Below are positions 22,964-30,653 of a stretch of 64,000 nucleotides of DNA, piece by piece. The stretch covers positions 1 to 64,000 of the forward strand of contig JAYRWH010000040.1 of assembly GCA_041918155.1 (NCBI GenBank), read 5' to 3'. The notes beneath the pieces are model-generated. The model was given only the letters and a program-made list of their open reading frames with translations, had not been told where the DNA came from and searched no databases. Source of the DNA: UBA668 sp041918155 (GTDB lineage: Bacteria > Actinomycetota > Acidimicrobiia > Acidimicrobiales > Ilumatobacteraceae). Every line of letters starts with the position of its first letter. Positions within the stretch are counted from its first letter, which is position 1. The position numbers and the translations under genes are program-made.

Positions 22964-25258
22964 TCACCAGCAGATGTCGCTCGGCCGCACGGGAACCCGT
23001 GACAGGTCCTTGCCGATCGCGTCGCGAATCGCCGCCACCACGGCCGGCGTGGATGACACCGTCGGCGGCTCGCCGACGCCCTTGGCGCCGAGCGGGGCGT
23101 GCGGATCCGGTTCCTCCACCAGCGAGATCACGACATCGGGCATATCGAGGAACGTCGGCACGAGGTAGTCGGTGAACGTCGGGTTCTTCACGATTCCGTC
23201 GACCTGGAGCAGCTCCTCCATCACTGCCAGACCCACACCCTGAGCGATGCCGCCCTCGATCTGGCCCACCACGCTGAGCGGGTTGAGCGCGCGACCGACA
23301 TCCTGCGACGTTGCGATCTGCACGACCTTGACCAGGCCGAGCTCGGGGTCGACATCGACGACGGCGCGGTGGGCAACGAACGCGAACGCGGTGTGGCAGT
23401 TCCCCTGGCCGTTCTCATCGAGATCTTCAGTCGGTGGGTGGTGGTGCTCGAACGTCTCATCGATCATCACCCCCGCAGTGGCCACTGCGACAGGGATGCG
23501 CAGATCGCCCAGCATGTCGACCACGTCGGTGCCAACGATCTCGAGCTGCACCGCCTCGAGATCGTGTTGGGCGGCCACCATCTCGAACAGGCGCTCGCGT
23601 GCAAGGCGACAGACGCCGTCGATCGCCCCACCGGTCATCCATGTCTGCCGCGAGGCCGAAGTGGAGCCACCCGACCCGATCTCGGTGTCGATCCGCTCGA
23701 GTACGACCTCCTCCACCCCGAGCACGTCGCGGGCGATCTGACCGGCGATCGTCACCAACCCCTGGCCCACCTCCACACCGGCGAACTTCACATACGCCAC
23801 CCCGTCGACGAGGCGCACCCGCGCCGTGGAGTAGTCATCGAAGCCCTCGCTGTACATCAGGTTCTTGATGCCCACCGCGTAGCCGATGCCGCGAACGACA
23901 TGACGCTCGTCCGCCGTACGCCCTGCGCCGCCGGGCAGGCGCATCGGGTCGTGGTCGTGGCCACCAACCGGCTCGGTCGGCAGCGGCGCCGCGGCGACCT
24001 CCTCGATGAGGCGTGTCACCGGCGCCACGTTCACCATCGTCTGGCCCGTGATCATGCGATCGCCGGTGCGCATCGCGTTGCGTAGGCGGATCTCCACCGG
24101 ATCGAGCCCGCACGCCGCGGCGAGCTTGTCCATCTGGCCCTCGTGGGCGAAGCACGCCTGGACGACACCGAAGCCGCGCATCGCGCCCGACGGCAGGTTG
24201 TTCGTGCGCACCGCCCAGCCGTCGACGGTGGCGCTCTCGCAGCGGTACGGCCCCTGAGCGTGCGTGATGGCGTTGACGAGCACCGCCGACGAGGTGCTCG
24301 CGTAGGCGCCACCGTCCATCACGAAGCGGGCCTCGATGCGCCGGACGCGGCCGTCGGAGGCCGCGTGGTGGCGCATCCACACGGTGGTGGGATGGCGGTG
24401 GACATGGCCGACGAAGCTCTCGGCGCGGTTGTACTGCATCTTCACCGGGCGGCCCGTGCGTAACGCGAGCAGGCAGCAGTGCACCTGCAGACTGATGTCT
24501 TCACGGGCACCGAACGCGCCGCCGACGCCGCCGAGCACGATGCGCACCTTGTCATCGGGCATCGCCAGGCAGGCCGCGATCTGCGTGCGATCCTCGTGCA
24601 GCCACTGGGTGGCGACATGCAGTTCGACGCCGGCGCCACCCGGGTCGGGGAACGCCAGCGCTGCCTCGAGCCCGAGGAAGGCCTGATCCTGGCGGCCGAG
24701 CTCGTACGTGCCCTCGACAACGATCGGCCCGATGATCGTCTGGTCGCCGCACAGGATCCGCTGATGGCGCACGACATTGCCGTCCGGGTGGATCGGCGGG
24801 AACGACCCATCGACCGCACGTTCGGGATCGGTGAGCGGGGTGAGCACCTCGTATTCCACCACGATGGCGGCGAGCGCCCGACGACAGGTGTCCGGGTGGT
24901 CGGCCGCCACGGCAGCGATGGGCTCGCCCTGGAAACGCGCGAACTCGTGGGCGAACACCGGCTGGTCGTGGGCGATCAGGCCGTAGGTGGGCTTGCCGGG
25001 CACGTCGGCGGCGGTGAGCACCGCCTCCACCCCATCGATCTTCCACGCCGCAGATACATCGATGCGCACGATGCGGGCGTACGGATGCGGCGAGCGCAGG
25101 GTGGCACCCCACAGGAACCCGTCGGCGGTGAGATCACCGGCGAACTGGAACGTCCCCTGTGTCTTGGCCACGCCATCGGGGCGGGCGACGCTGTCACCGA
25201 GGCGACCCGCGAGCCCCGAATGGGTACCGGCGAAGAGGGCAGTGTCGGCGATCGTCAT
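22964..25258 (-). CDS. Molybdenum hydroxylase large subunit (xanthine dehydrogenase family, molybdopterin-binding)
   Basis: The 764-aa protein is the molybdopterin-binding catalytic subunit of a xanthine-dehydrogenase/CO-dehydrogenase-type hydroxylase, which inserts water-derived oxygen into an aromatic heterocycle, aldehyde or related substrate. Family blocks include GGVGGAFGARED, AMRGFGVVQACFAHEGQMD, GVEVGQGLVT near the middle, and GAKGVGEPPT near residue 729 with the conserved catalytic Glu. The AYRXFR motif of CO dehydrogenase is absent, so CO oxidation is unlikely. Its ATG overlaps the ferredoxin-subunit stop by 4 nt. Subunit order is FAD, iron-sulfur, molybdenum, all coupled. The substrate could be xanthine, nicotinate or another N-heterocycle. 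Confidence 0.92.
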   Translation of the reverse strand: MTIADTALFAGTHSGLAGRLGDSVARPDGVAKTQGTFQFAGDLTADGFLWGATLRSPHPYARIVRIDVSAAWKIDGVEAVLTAADVPGKPTYGLIAHDQPVFAHEFARFQGEPIAAVAADHPDTCRRALAAIVVEYEVLTPLTDPERAVDGSFPPIHPDGNVVRHQRILCGDQTIIGPIVVEGTYELGRQDQAFLGLEAALAFPDPGGAGVELHVATQWLHEDRTQIAACLAMPDDKVRIVLGGVGGAFGAREDISLQVHCCLLALRTGRPVKMQYNRAESFVGHVHRHPTTVWMRHHAASDGRVRRIEARFVMDGGAYASTSSAVLVNAITHAQGPYRCESATVDGWAVRTNNLPSGAMRGFGVVQACFAHEGQMDKLAAACGLDPVEIRLRNAMRTGDRMITGQTMVNVAPVTRLIEEVAAAPLPTEPVGGHDHDPMRLPGGAGRTADERHVVRGIGYAVGIKNLMYSEGFDDYSTARVRLVDGVAYVKFAGVEVGQGLVTIAGQIARDVLGVEEVVLERIDTEIGSGGSTSASRQTWMTGGAIDGVCRLARERLFEMVAAQHDLEAVQLEIVGTDVVDMLGDLRIPVAVATAGVMIDETFEHHHPPTEDLDENGQGNCHTAFAFVAHRAVVDVDPELGLVKVVQIATSQDVGRALNPLSVVGQIEGGIAQGVGLAVMEELLQVDGIVKNPTFTDYLVPTFLDMPDVVISLVEEPDPHAPLGAKGVGEPPTVSSTPAVVAAIRDAIGKDLSRVPVRPSDICW

Positions 25259-25755
25259 GCGCCACCTCGGCGGGCGACGGCGACCTTCTGCACCGCGTCG
25301 ATGATGCGGCCGTAGCCGGTGCACCGGCAGACATTGCCGGACAGTTCCTCGCGGATCTCCATCTCCGACGGCGTGGGCGAGCGCACGAGCAGGGCCTCGG
25401 CGGCCATGATGAGGCCCGGCGTGCAGAACCCGCACTGCACCGCTCCGGCATCGACGAACGCCTGCTGCACATCGGTGGGCGCCCCGGGAGGCGCAATGCC
25501 CTCGATGGTGACGATGCGTTGGCCCACCGCACCGGCGGCGAGCACGAGGCACGAGCACACCAGGTGACCGTCGACGAGCACGCTGCACGAACCGCACTCG
25601 CCCTCCTCGCACGCGCCCTTGCTGCCCATCAGCCCCAACCGCTCGCGCAGAACGAACAACAGGCTCTCACCGGGCGCCGCGTCGCGAACGGGGTGGGCCT
25701 CGCCGTTCACATGGAGCATGTAGATCTCGCTCGTGTCACTCATCGTGTCACTCAT
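25255..25755 (-). CDS. Molybdenum hydroxylase iron-sulfur subunit
   Basis: The protein of about 166 aa carries two [2Fe-2S] clusters that move electrons from the molybdenum site to FAD. The plant-ferredoxin-like cluster is in CEEGECGSCSV plus CSC, and the second in QCGFCTPG with NVCRCTGYG near the C-terminus. All eight Cys are present. There are two possible starts, ATG 25755 and ATG 25743, created by a 12-bp tandem duplication that doubles the peptide MSDT. The first overlaps the end of the FAD subunit by 8 nt, the second lies after its stop. Confidence 0.93.
   Translation of the reverse strand: MSDTMSDTSEIYMLHVNGEAHPVRDAAPGESLLFVLRERLGLMGSKGACEEGECGSCSVLVDGHLVCSCLVLAAGAVGQRIVTIEGIAPPGAPTDVQQAFVDAGAVQCGFCTPGLIMAAEALLVRSPTPSEMEIREELSGNVCRCTGYGRIIDAVQKVAVARRGGA
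25731..25754. repeat. 12-bp tandem duplication at an internal gene start
   Basis: TCGTGTCACTCA occurs twice in direct tandem (25731-25742 and 25743-25754). Each copy contains an ATG on the minus strand, so the iron-sulfur subunit gene has two equal in-frame starts. Confidence 0.85.
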
Positions 25756-26596
25756 CGGGGCAGGCCCTTCGCAGCAGTCGGCCGGCGAGCACCCCGACCG
25801 CGTGGCGGCGGTAGGCGGCCGTGGAACGGTGATCGTCGATCGGGCGCGCTGCCGCGCGGGCCAACTCGGCGAACTCGGCGACCACGGCGGCACTCGCTCG
25901 AGCGGCCGCGAGATCGACATTCGCAGCGGCGAAGTCCTCGGCCTCGGGGCAGCGCAGGATCGTCGGCCCCACGGACCCGAGGGCCAAACGAACCGACCCC
26001 GTGGGGATGTCCGTCGCCAGCGCCACGCTCGCGGTAGCGATCACCATCGCGTTTCGCACCCCCACCTTGGCGTAACCCTGATACCCGCTCAGCACGGGCA
26101 CAGTGACATGGGTGATGAGTTCCCCGGGCGCAAGCGCCGTGCGCTTGGGGCCGACCATGAACTCGGCGAAGGGCAACGAGCGAGTGCCGTCGGCCGAAGC
26201 GAGATGCACCTGCGCGCCCAACGCGGCCAGCACGGGCAAGCCGTCGCCCGCTGGCGAGCAAGTGCCAAGGTTGCCCCCGATGGTTCCGGCGTGACGGATC
26301 TGCGGCGAGCCCACCGTGCGCGCCGCCTCGGCGAGCGCGGGCACCCACTCCCCCAGCTCCGCGACCTGCGACCACGTCACCCCGGCGCCGATTTCCAGCA
26401 CATCCGCGGCGCGCCGCCACGTGCAGAGTTCGGCGACCCGGTTCACCACCAGCACATCGGCGCCTGCGGGGAGCACCCGGCGCCCGGAGTTGAACTCCAC
26501 CATCAGGTCGGTGCCGCCGGCGACCACGGTGGCCCCGGGCGCGACAGCAAGCGCCTGCAGTGCTTCTGTGAGCCTGGTGGGGACGGTGACGGTCAT
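25748..26596 (-). CDS. Molybdenum hydroxylase FAD-binding subunit
   Basis: The 282-aa subunit binds FAD and passes electrons to NAD or another acceptor. VVAGGTDLMV near residue 24 and TIGGNLGTCSPAGDGLP near 104 are the two FAD-pyrophosphate motifs of the CoxM/XdhB family. It opens the three-subunit operon. The ATG at 26596 is 9 nt after a TAAAGT -10, which is overlapped by a palindromic operator, so expression is probably switched by a repressor. Downstream subunits overlap by 4-8 nt, ensuring balanced synthesis. Confidence 0.9.
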   Translation of the reverse strand: MTVTVPTRLTEALQALAVAPGATVVAGGTDLMVEFNSGRRVLPAGADVLVVNRVAELCTWRRAADVLEIGAGVTWSQVAELGEWVPALAEAARTVGSPQIRHAGTIGGNLGTCSPAGDGLPVLAALGAQVHLASADGTRSLPFAEFMVGPKRTALAPGELITHVTVPVLSGYQGYAKVGVRNAMVIATASVALATDIPTGSVRLALGSVGPTILRCPEAEDFAAANVDLAAARASAAVVAEFAELARAAARPIDDHRSTAAYRRHAVGVLAGRLLRRACPDE

Positions 26597-26605
26597 CTCA
26601 TCTCG

Positions 26606-26623
26606 ACTTTACAATTCGTAAAG
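26606..26623 (-). promoter_or_regulatory. -10 TAAAGT overlapped by a 17-bp palindromic operator
   Basis: CTTTAC-AATTC-GTAAAG (26607-26623) is a perfect palindrome with 6-bp arms. The minus-strand -10 TAAAGT (26606-26611) lies inside one arm, 9 nt before the FAD-subunit ATG. A repressor of TetR/GntR/MarR size bound here would block the promoter. It is strikingly AT-rich for this DNA. Confidence 0.6.
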
Positions 26624-26644
26624 GCTCAGAGCGGGTACCCGTTG

Positions 26645-27457
26645 TCACGCTACGACCAGGCCCTCGATGCCCTCCTCCGGTTCGGGCAGCTTCGGGTCGA
26701 TCCGCTGGAGGTGGTGCAGCAGGATCTTGGCAACCGCCAGATTGCGCACCCAGTTGCGGTCGGCGGGTACGACGTACCACGGTGCCTTGTCGGTGGACGT
26801 TTGCCGCAGCGCTTCCTCGTAGGCCTTCGTGTATTCGGGCCACAGCGCGCGGTCGTCGAGATCACCCTTGCGGAACTTCCACCTTTTCTCGGGGTCGTCG
26901 ATGCGCTCCTGCAGACGCTGGCGCTGCTCATCCAGCGAGACGTGCAAGAAGCACTTCACGACCGTCGTGCCCTCGTCGACGAGCAAGTCCTCGAACTCGC
27001 GGATGTGCTCGAAGCGGCGCGACCACACGGACTTGGGTGCGAACCCGCGCACCCTCACCACCAACACGTCCTCGTAGTGGCTGCGGTTGAACACCTCGAT
27101 GCGGCCCTTTGCCGGCGCTGCGGCGTGAGCACGCCACAAGTAGTCGTGCTCGGCTTCGGGGCCACCTGGGACGCCGAAGTTGGTGACCGAGACTCCGGCC
27201 GGATTGAGCCCGGACAGGATCGAGCGGATCGTGCCGTCCTTTCCGGCCGCGTCCATCGCCTGCAGCACGAGCAGGACGCTGCGTCGCCCCTCCGCGTACA
27301 GGCGTTGCTGCAACACGTCGAGGCGAGCCTTCACTTCCTCGAGGTCGGCCTTGGCTTTCGCCTTGTCCCAACCGAGGGTGGTGCCGGTGTCGATGCGGCC
27401 GAGGCGCACTGCGGCTCCGGCTTCGACGCGCAGGGTTCGGATCGGATCAGCAGCCAT
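26645..27457 (-). CDS. ppk2: Polyphosphate kinase 2 family protein
   Basis: The 270-aa enzyme transfers phosphate between inorganic polyphosphate and nucleotides. The P-loop AMDAAGKDGT lies near residue 68, FNRSHYEDVL near 123 carries the Walker-B-like Asp, and the lid region has VWSRRFEHIREFE near 142. WKFRKGDLDDR and WYVVPADRNWVRN are typical C-terminal PPK2 blocks. It most resembles the single-domain nucleoside-phosphate-phosphorylating PPK2 classes, but class I versus III cannot be settled by eye. ATG 27457 follows TAGCGT by 6 nt. It is transcribed on its own, with the operator of the molybdenum hydroxylase just past its stop. Confidence 0.93.
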   Translation of the reverse strand: MAADPIRTLRVEAGAAVRLGRIDTGTTLGWDKAKAKADLEEVKARLDVLQQRLYAEGRRSVLLVLQAMDAAGKDGTIRSILSGLNPAGVSVTNFGVPGGPEAEHDYLWRAHAAAPAKGRIEVFNRSHYEDVLVVRVRGFAPKSVWSRRFEHIREFEDLLVDEGTTVVKCFLHVSLDEQRQRLQERIDDPEKRWKFRKGDLDDRALWPEYTKAYEEALRQTSTDKAPWYVVPADRNWVRNLAVAKILLHHLQRIDPKLPEPEEGIEGLVVA

Positions 27458-27463
27458 ACGCCG

Positions 27464-27469
27464 ACGCTA
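27464..27469 (-). promoter_or_regulatory. -10 hexamer TAGCGT for PPK2
   Basis: TAGCGT on the minus strand ends 6 nt before the ATG at 27457, consistent with a leaderless transcript. Confidence 0.5.
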
Positions 27470-27495
27470 GTGCCTGCCTCGTCAGGCCCCGTCGC

Positions 27496-27726
27496 TCAAC
27501 TCGGCTCGTACGGACAGTGCCGGCAGCCGCTCTCGCAGCAGTACCCGCGCTCGGCGAGCCACCCCGCGGTGAACACGGCGCGGCCAGTGGCCGGATCGAG
27601 GTAGGCCGGTTCGCCCGCCGCGACCGCCGCCGCATGACGGCGCATGATCTCGGCGAACCCACGGTGGCGCGGCGAGCACCGTTGTGGCAACGGAACCAGC
27701 AGGTGGTCGGGTCGGAGGGCCGGCAT
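27496..27726 (-). CDS. Small Cys-rich DUF5522-type protein
   Basis: The 76-aa protein ends in GYCCESGCRHCPYEPS, the signature of the DUF5522 family of small bacterial proteins. Four clustered Cys with a His suggest a bound metal or iron-sulfur cluster. An FTAGWLAERG block precedes it. Function is unknown. The ATG at 27726 has a -10 hexamer 9 nt upstream. The much longer frame upstream lacks coding character. PPK2 lies 38 bp downstream on the same strand with its own -10. Confidence 0.78.
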   Translation of the reverse strand: MPALRPDHLLVPLPQRCSPRHRGFAEIMRRHAAAVAAGEPAYLDPATGRAVFTAGWLAERGYCCESGCRHCPYEPS

Positions 27727-27735
27727 TCGCCTGCG

Positions 27736-27741
27736 ACGGTA
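27736..27741 (-). promoter_or_regulatory. -10 hexamer TACCGT for the DUF5522 gene
   Basis: TACCGT on the minus strand lies 9 nt before the ATG at 27726. Confidence 0.45.
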
Positions 27742-27774
27742 CCTCCGTGTCGACCCCGGCCGCACGGACGTGAC

Positions 27775-27780
27775 TACAGT
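27775..27780 (+). promoter_or_regulatory. Possible -10 TACAGT of the peptide-transport operon
   Basis: TACAGT is the best -10-like hexamer upstream of the binding-protein gene and would give a leader of about 95 nt. The Crp-type site would then lie just downstream of the transcription start, and a GGGGCG/CGCCCC hairpin (27822-27836) within the leader. Confidence 0.35.
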
Positions 27781-27794
27781 GCGGCACACCGAGG

Positions 27795-27810
27795 TGTGAT
27801 CCGGGTCACA
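27795..27810. promoter_or_regulatory. Crp/GlxR-type binding site TGTGA-N6-TCACA
   Basis: TGTGATCCGGGTCACA matches the Crp/GlxR consensus exactly in both half-sites and in the 6-bp spacer. It lies 72 bp before the start of the peptide-binding lipoprotein gene. Crp-family regulators respond to cAMP in actinobacteria, so carbon- or starvation-linked control of peptide uptake is likely. Whether it activates or represses depends on the unknown transcription start. Confidence 0.65.
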
Positions 27811-27881
27811 TCCGGCACCTCGGGGCGGAGCGCCCCACCAACGGGGACGCACAAGCACAACGTGAATTGGGGGAACCAGGG

Positions 27882-29603
27882 ATGACTCATTCGACACGGT
27901 CGTCGCGACGGCCGGCACGGCTACTCGCGGCGCTGGCCATCAGCGTCGGTCTGCTCGGCGCCGCGTGCGGCGGCGACGACGACACCAAGACCACCGACGC
28001 CACTACTCCGCAGACGGGCGGCAGCACCGACGGCACCGGCTCAGTAGCGCCCACCACCGAAGCCACCATGGAGCCCCAGGCCGGCGGCTCGCTCGTGATG
28101 GGCATCGAGGCCGACACGTCCAGCCCGTGGCGACCGTCGGAGATGCTGTGCGCGGTGTCCTGCCACCAGGTCATCCGCAACATCTTCGATTCGCTGGCGA
28201 TGCCGAACGAGGACGGCCAGTGGGTTCCGTACCTCGCCGAGTCGATCACCCCGAACGACGACTACACCGTGTGGACGATCACGGCTCGCGAGAACGTCAC
28301 GTTCCACGACGGCACCGTGTTCGACGGCGCCGCGATCGCCGAGAACCTCACCCGCGCAAAGGCCGGCATCACCACCGGCAACTATCTGCGCCCGGTCACC
28401 AGCATCGAGGTCGACCCCGCTGACCCGATGTCGGCGGTCGTCAGCGTCGAGTCCACCTGGGTGGCCTTCCCGTACTTGCTCATCGGCCAATCCGGCTACA
28501 TGGCTTCACCGACCTGGCTCGCGGCCAGCGACGACGATGCGACGCTGAAGTCGCAGCCCGTGGGCACCGGCCCGTTCGTGTACGACAGCTATGTGCCGAA
28601 CGAGTCGTTCAAAATGACGAAGAACACCGAGTACTGGAATGCCCCGTACCCGTACCTCGACGCCATCGAGTTCCGCCCGATCCAGGACGGCCTCAGCCGT
28701 CGCGACGCCTTGGTGAGCGGCACGATCGACATCCTCCACTCGGCCAACGGCCAGGTGATCTTCGACGCTCGTGAGGCCACGGATTACAACCTCACCGAGA
28801 TCACCAACTTCGGCGAGACCGCCTACACCTTGCTGCACGTGACCCAGGACGGCTCGCCCCTCCAGGATCAGCGCGTTCGCTGCGCGCTGGCGTACGCCAC
28901 CGACGAGAAGGCGCTCATCGACGCGATCGGCGCCGGCGTGTCCCAGCAGGCCACCGGCCCGTTCTCGCCCTCGCAGGTCGGCTATCTCGAGGACACCGGC
29001 TTCCCGATGGCGCAGGACATGGAGAAGGCCAAGCAGCTCATCGCCGAGTACAAGGCCGAGAACCCGGGCGACCTGACCATCTCGCTCGCCACCACCCAGG
29101 ACCAGACGAATGCGGTCATTGCACAACAGCAGCAGCAGTGGTGGAAGGAGGCCGGCTTCGACGACGTCACCCTCGACCAGGTCGACCAGGCCAACTACAT
29201 CCTCACCGCCGCTCTCGGCAACTTCCAGGTGTTCCAGTGGCGCAACCACGGTGGTTTCGACCTCGACCAGCAGTACGCGTGGTGGCACTCCTCGGGTGCC
29301 AAGCCCGTCGGTGAGCTCACGCTCAACTTCGGCCGCATCAAGGATGACCAGCTCGACGCCCTGCTCGACGAGAACCGGGCCAGCGAAGACCCGGCCCGCA
29401 AGAAGGAGATCGCGGAAGAAGTCAACCGCCTGTTCGGCGAGCAGTGCTACAACCTGTGGGGCAGCTACTCCGTCTGGGGAATCCTCGCCAAGCCGAACGT
29501 GCACGGCGTAACCGAATTCGCCCTCCCTGACGGCTCGAATGTGACATTCGGCGCCGGTATCGGTGGCACGTTCTACCTGATGAACGTGTGGGTCGAGCAG
29601 TGA
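27882..29603 (+). CDS. ABC peptide-binding lipoprotein (SBP family 5)
   Basis: The 573-aa protein is the extracellular receptor of an oligopeptide/dipeptide importer. The N-terminus is a signal peptide ending in lipobox LGAAC, with the lipidated Cys near residue 28. A Thr/Asp/Gly-rich linker follows up to about residue 65. The family-5 fold starts at GGSLVMGIEADTSSPW. WTITARENVTFHDGTVFDG near 130 is the diagnostic SBP_bac_5 motif. ATG 27882 is chosen over the upstream TTG because GGGGGAACCAGGG precedes it. It heads a five-gene operon with two permeases and two ATPases. Confidence 0.93.
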   Translation: MTHSTRSSRRPARLLAALAISVGLLGAACGGDDDTKTTDATTPQTGGSTDGTGSVAPTTEATMEPQAGGSLVMGIEADTSSPWRPSEMLCAVSCHQVIRNIFDSLAMPNEDGQWVPYLAESITPNDDYTVWTITARENVTFHDGTVFDGAAIAENLTRAKAGITTGNYLRPVTSIEVDPADPMSAVVSVESTWVAFPYLLIGQSGYMASPTWLAASDDDATLKSQPVGTGPFVYDSYVPNESFKMTKNTEYWNAPYPYLDAIEFRPIQDGLSRRDALVSGTIDILHSANGQVIFDAREATDYNLTEITNFGETAYTLLHVTQDGSPLQDQRVRCALAYATDEKALIDAIGAGVSQQATGPFSPSQVGYLEDTGFPMAQDMEKAKQLIAEYKAENPGDLTISLATTQDQTNAVIAQQQQQWWKEAGFDDVTLDQVDQANYILTAALGNFQVFQWRNHGGFDLDQQYAWWHSSGAKPVGELTLNFGRIKDDQLDALLDENRASEDPARKKEIAEEVNRLFGEQCYNLWGSYSVWGILAKPNVHGVTEFALPDGSNVTFGAGIGGTFYLMNVWVEQ

Positions 29604-29660
29604 CCTGCGGGCACTGACCGAACCACCACCACAGCACTACACAACAGGGGAATGAGAAGG

Positions 29661-29728
29661 GACCACCACCACCGATGCGATATGTGATTCGCAGACTTGC
29701 GCAGACCATGTTCGTGGTGGTGGTGGTC
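29661..29728 (+). repeat. 13-bp inverted repeat enclosing the permease start codon
   Basis: GACCACCACCACC (29661-29673) directly precedes the ATG at 29675. Its exact reverse complement, GGTGGTGGTGGTC, is at 29716-29728 inside the gene, where it encodes a Val run. Folded in mRNA, the 13-bp stem would hold the translation start in a 42-nt loop and occlude the ribosome-binding region. Confidence 0.6.
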
Positions 29729-30640
29729 ACCTTCCTCACCTCCGTCGCACTCAGGCTCCTGCCGGGGGGGAACGACACCATCGTGCTCCTCAAGGCAGGG
29801 CCGGGCGCGAGCAAGGAACAGGCCCAGCAGGTGATCCACGACCTCGGCCTCGACCGACCCGTCGTCACCCAGTACGTCTCCTGGATGAAGGACTTCGTCA
29901 CCGGCAACTGGGGCCTGTCGTTCCAGAGCAACCAGTCCATCGCCGCGCAGGTGAAGCGGGCGCTGCCCATCTCGGCCTACCTGATGATCTACGCCCAACT
30001 CTTGGCGCTCGCGCTGGCGGTGCCCACCGCCGTGTGGTCGGCGTACAAGCAGAACTCACGCTTCGACCGCGCGGCCACCACGTCGGCATTCGCCATGCTC
30101 TCCGTGCCGAACTTCATCGTGGCCCCGATCCTCGTGCTGCTGTTCTGCGTGCAGCGCAAGTGGATCCCGTTCCCGTCGACGTATCACAGCCTGTTCGACT
30201 CCCCGATCGAGCACTTCAAGGCGTTCGTGCTCCCCACGATCACGATCTCGATACCGCTCTACGCGGGCTACATGCGCGTCTTGCGCGCCGACATGATCGG
30301 CACCTTGCAGGCCGATTTCATCACCACGGCCCGAGCCAAGGGCGTGGGCACGCCGTCGCTCCTGTTCAAGCACGCGCTGCGGCCCTCGCTGTTCTCACTC
30401 GTCACCTCGGCAGCCGTGCAGATCGGCGCGCTGATGGGCGGCGTCTTCATCGTGGAATCGCTGTTCAGCCTCAATGGCATGGGGCGCCTCGCCGTCACCA
30501 GCATCTTCTCCAAGGAGTACTCGACGGTGCAGTACGCCGTGGCCTTGCTGGCGATGATCTACGTCGTCGTCAACTTCGTGGTCGACATGACTTACGCCTG
30601 GATCGACCCACGTGTCCGCGTCAGCCGGACTCTGAGCTGA
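29675..30640 (+). CDS. ABC peptide importer permease (DppB type)
   Basis: The 321-aa membrane protein is the first of two permeases. The N-terminus MRYVIRRLAQTMFVVVVVTFLTS is the usual DppB/OppB first helix, followed by a periplasmic loop and five more helices. The EAA motif lies near residue 210 (TTARAKGVGTPSLLFKHALRPSL). The gene starts 71 nt after the binding-protein stop. Its start codon is enclosed by a 13-bp inverted repeat that may lower its translation relative to the receptor. Next gene is 13 nt downstream. Confidence 0.93.
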   Translation: MRYVIRRLAQTMFVVVVVTFLTSVALRLLPGGNDTIVLLKAGPGASKEQAQQVIHDLGLDRPVVTQYVSWMKDFVTGNWGLSFQSNQSIAAQVKRALPISAYLMIYAQLLALALAVPTAVWSAYKQNSRFDRAATTSAFAMLSVPNFIVAPILVLLFCVQRKWIPFPSTYHSLFDSPIEHFKAFVLPTITISIPLYAGYMRVLRADMIGTLQADFITTARAKGVGTPSLLFKHALRPSLFSLVTSAAVQIGALMGGVFIVESLFSLNGMGRLAVTSIFSKEYSTVQYAVALLAMIYVVVNFVVDMTYAWIDPRVRVSRTLS

Positions 30641-30653
30641 GGGGCGCGACGAG

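Noticed and set aside
22964..25258. Carbon monoxide dehydrogenase large subunit
   Set aside because: The subunit set is similar, but the CO-dehydrogenase active-site loop AYRCSFR is absent (the sequence reads AMRGFG), so a xanthine/nicotinate-type hydroxylase is more likely.
25731..25756. Possible mobile-element target-site duplication
   Set aside because: The 12-bp copies are directly adjacent with nothing between them, so slippage is a simpler explanation.
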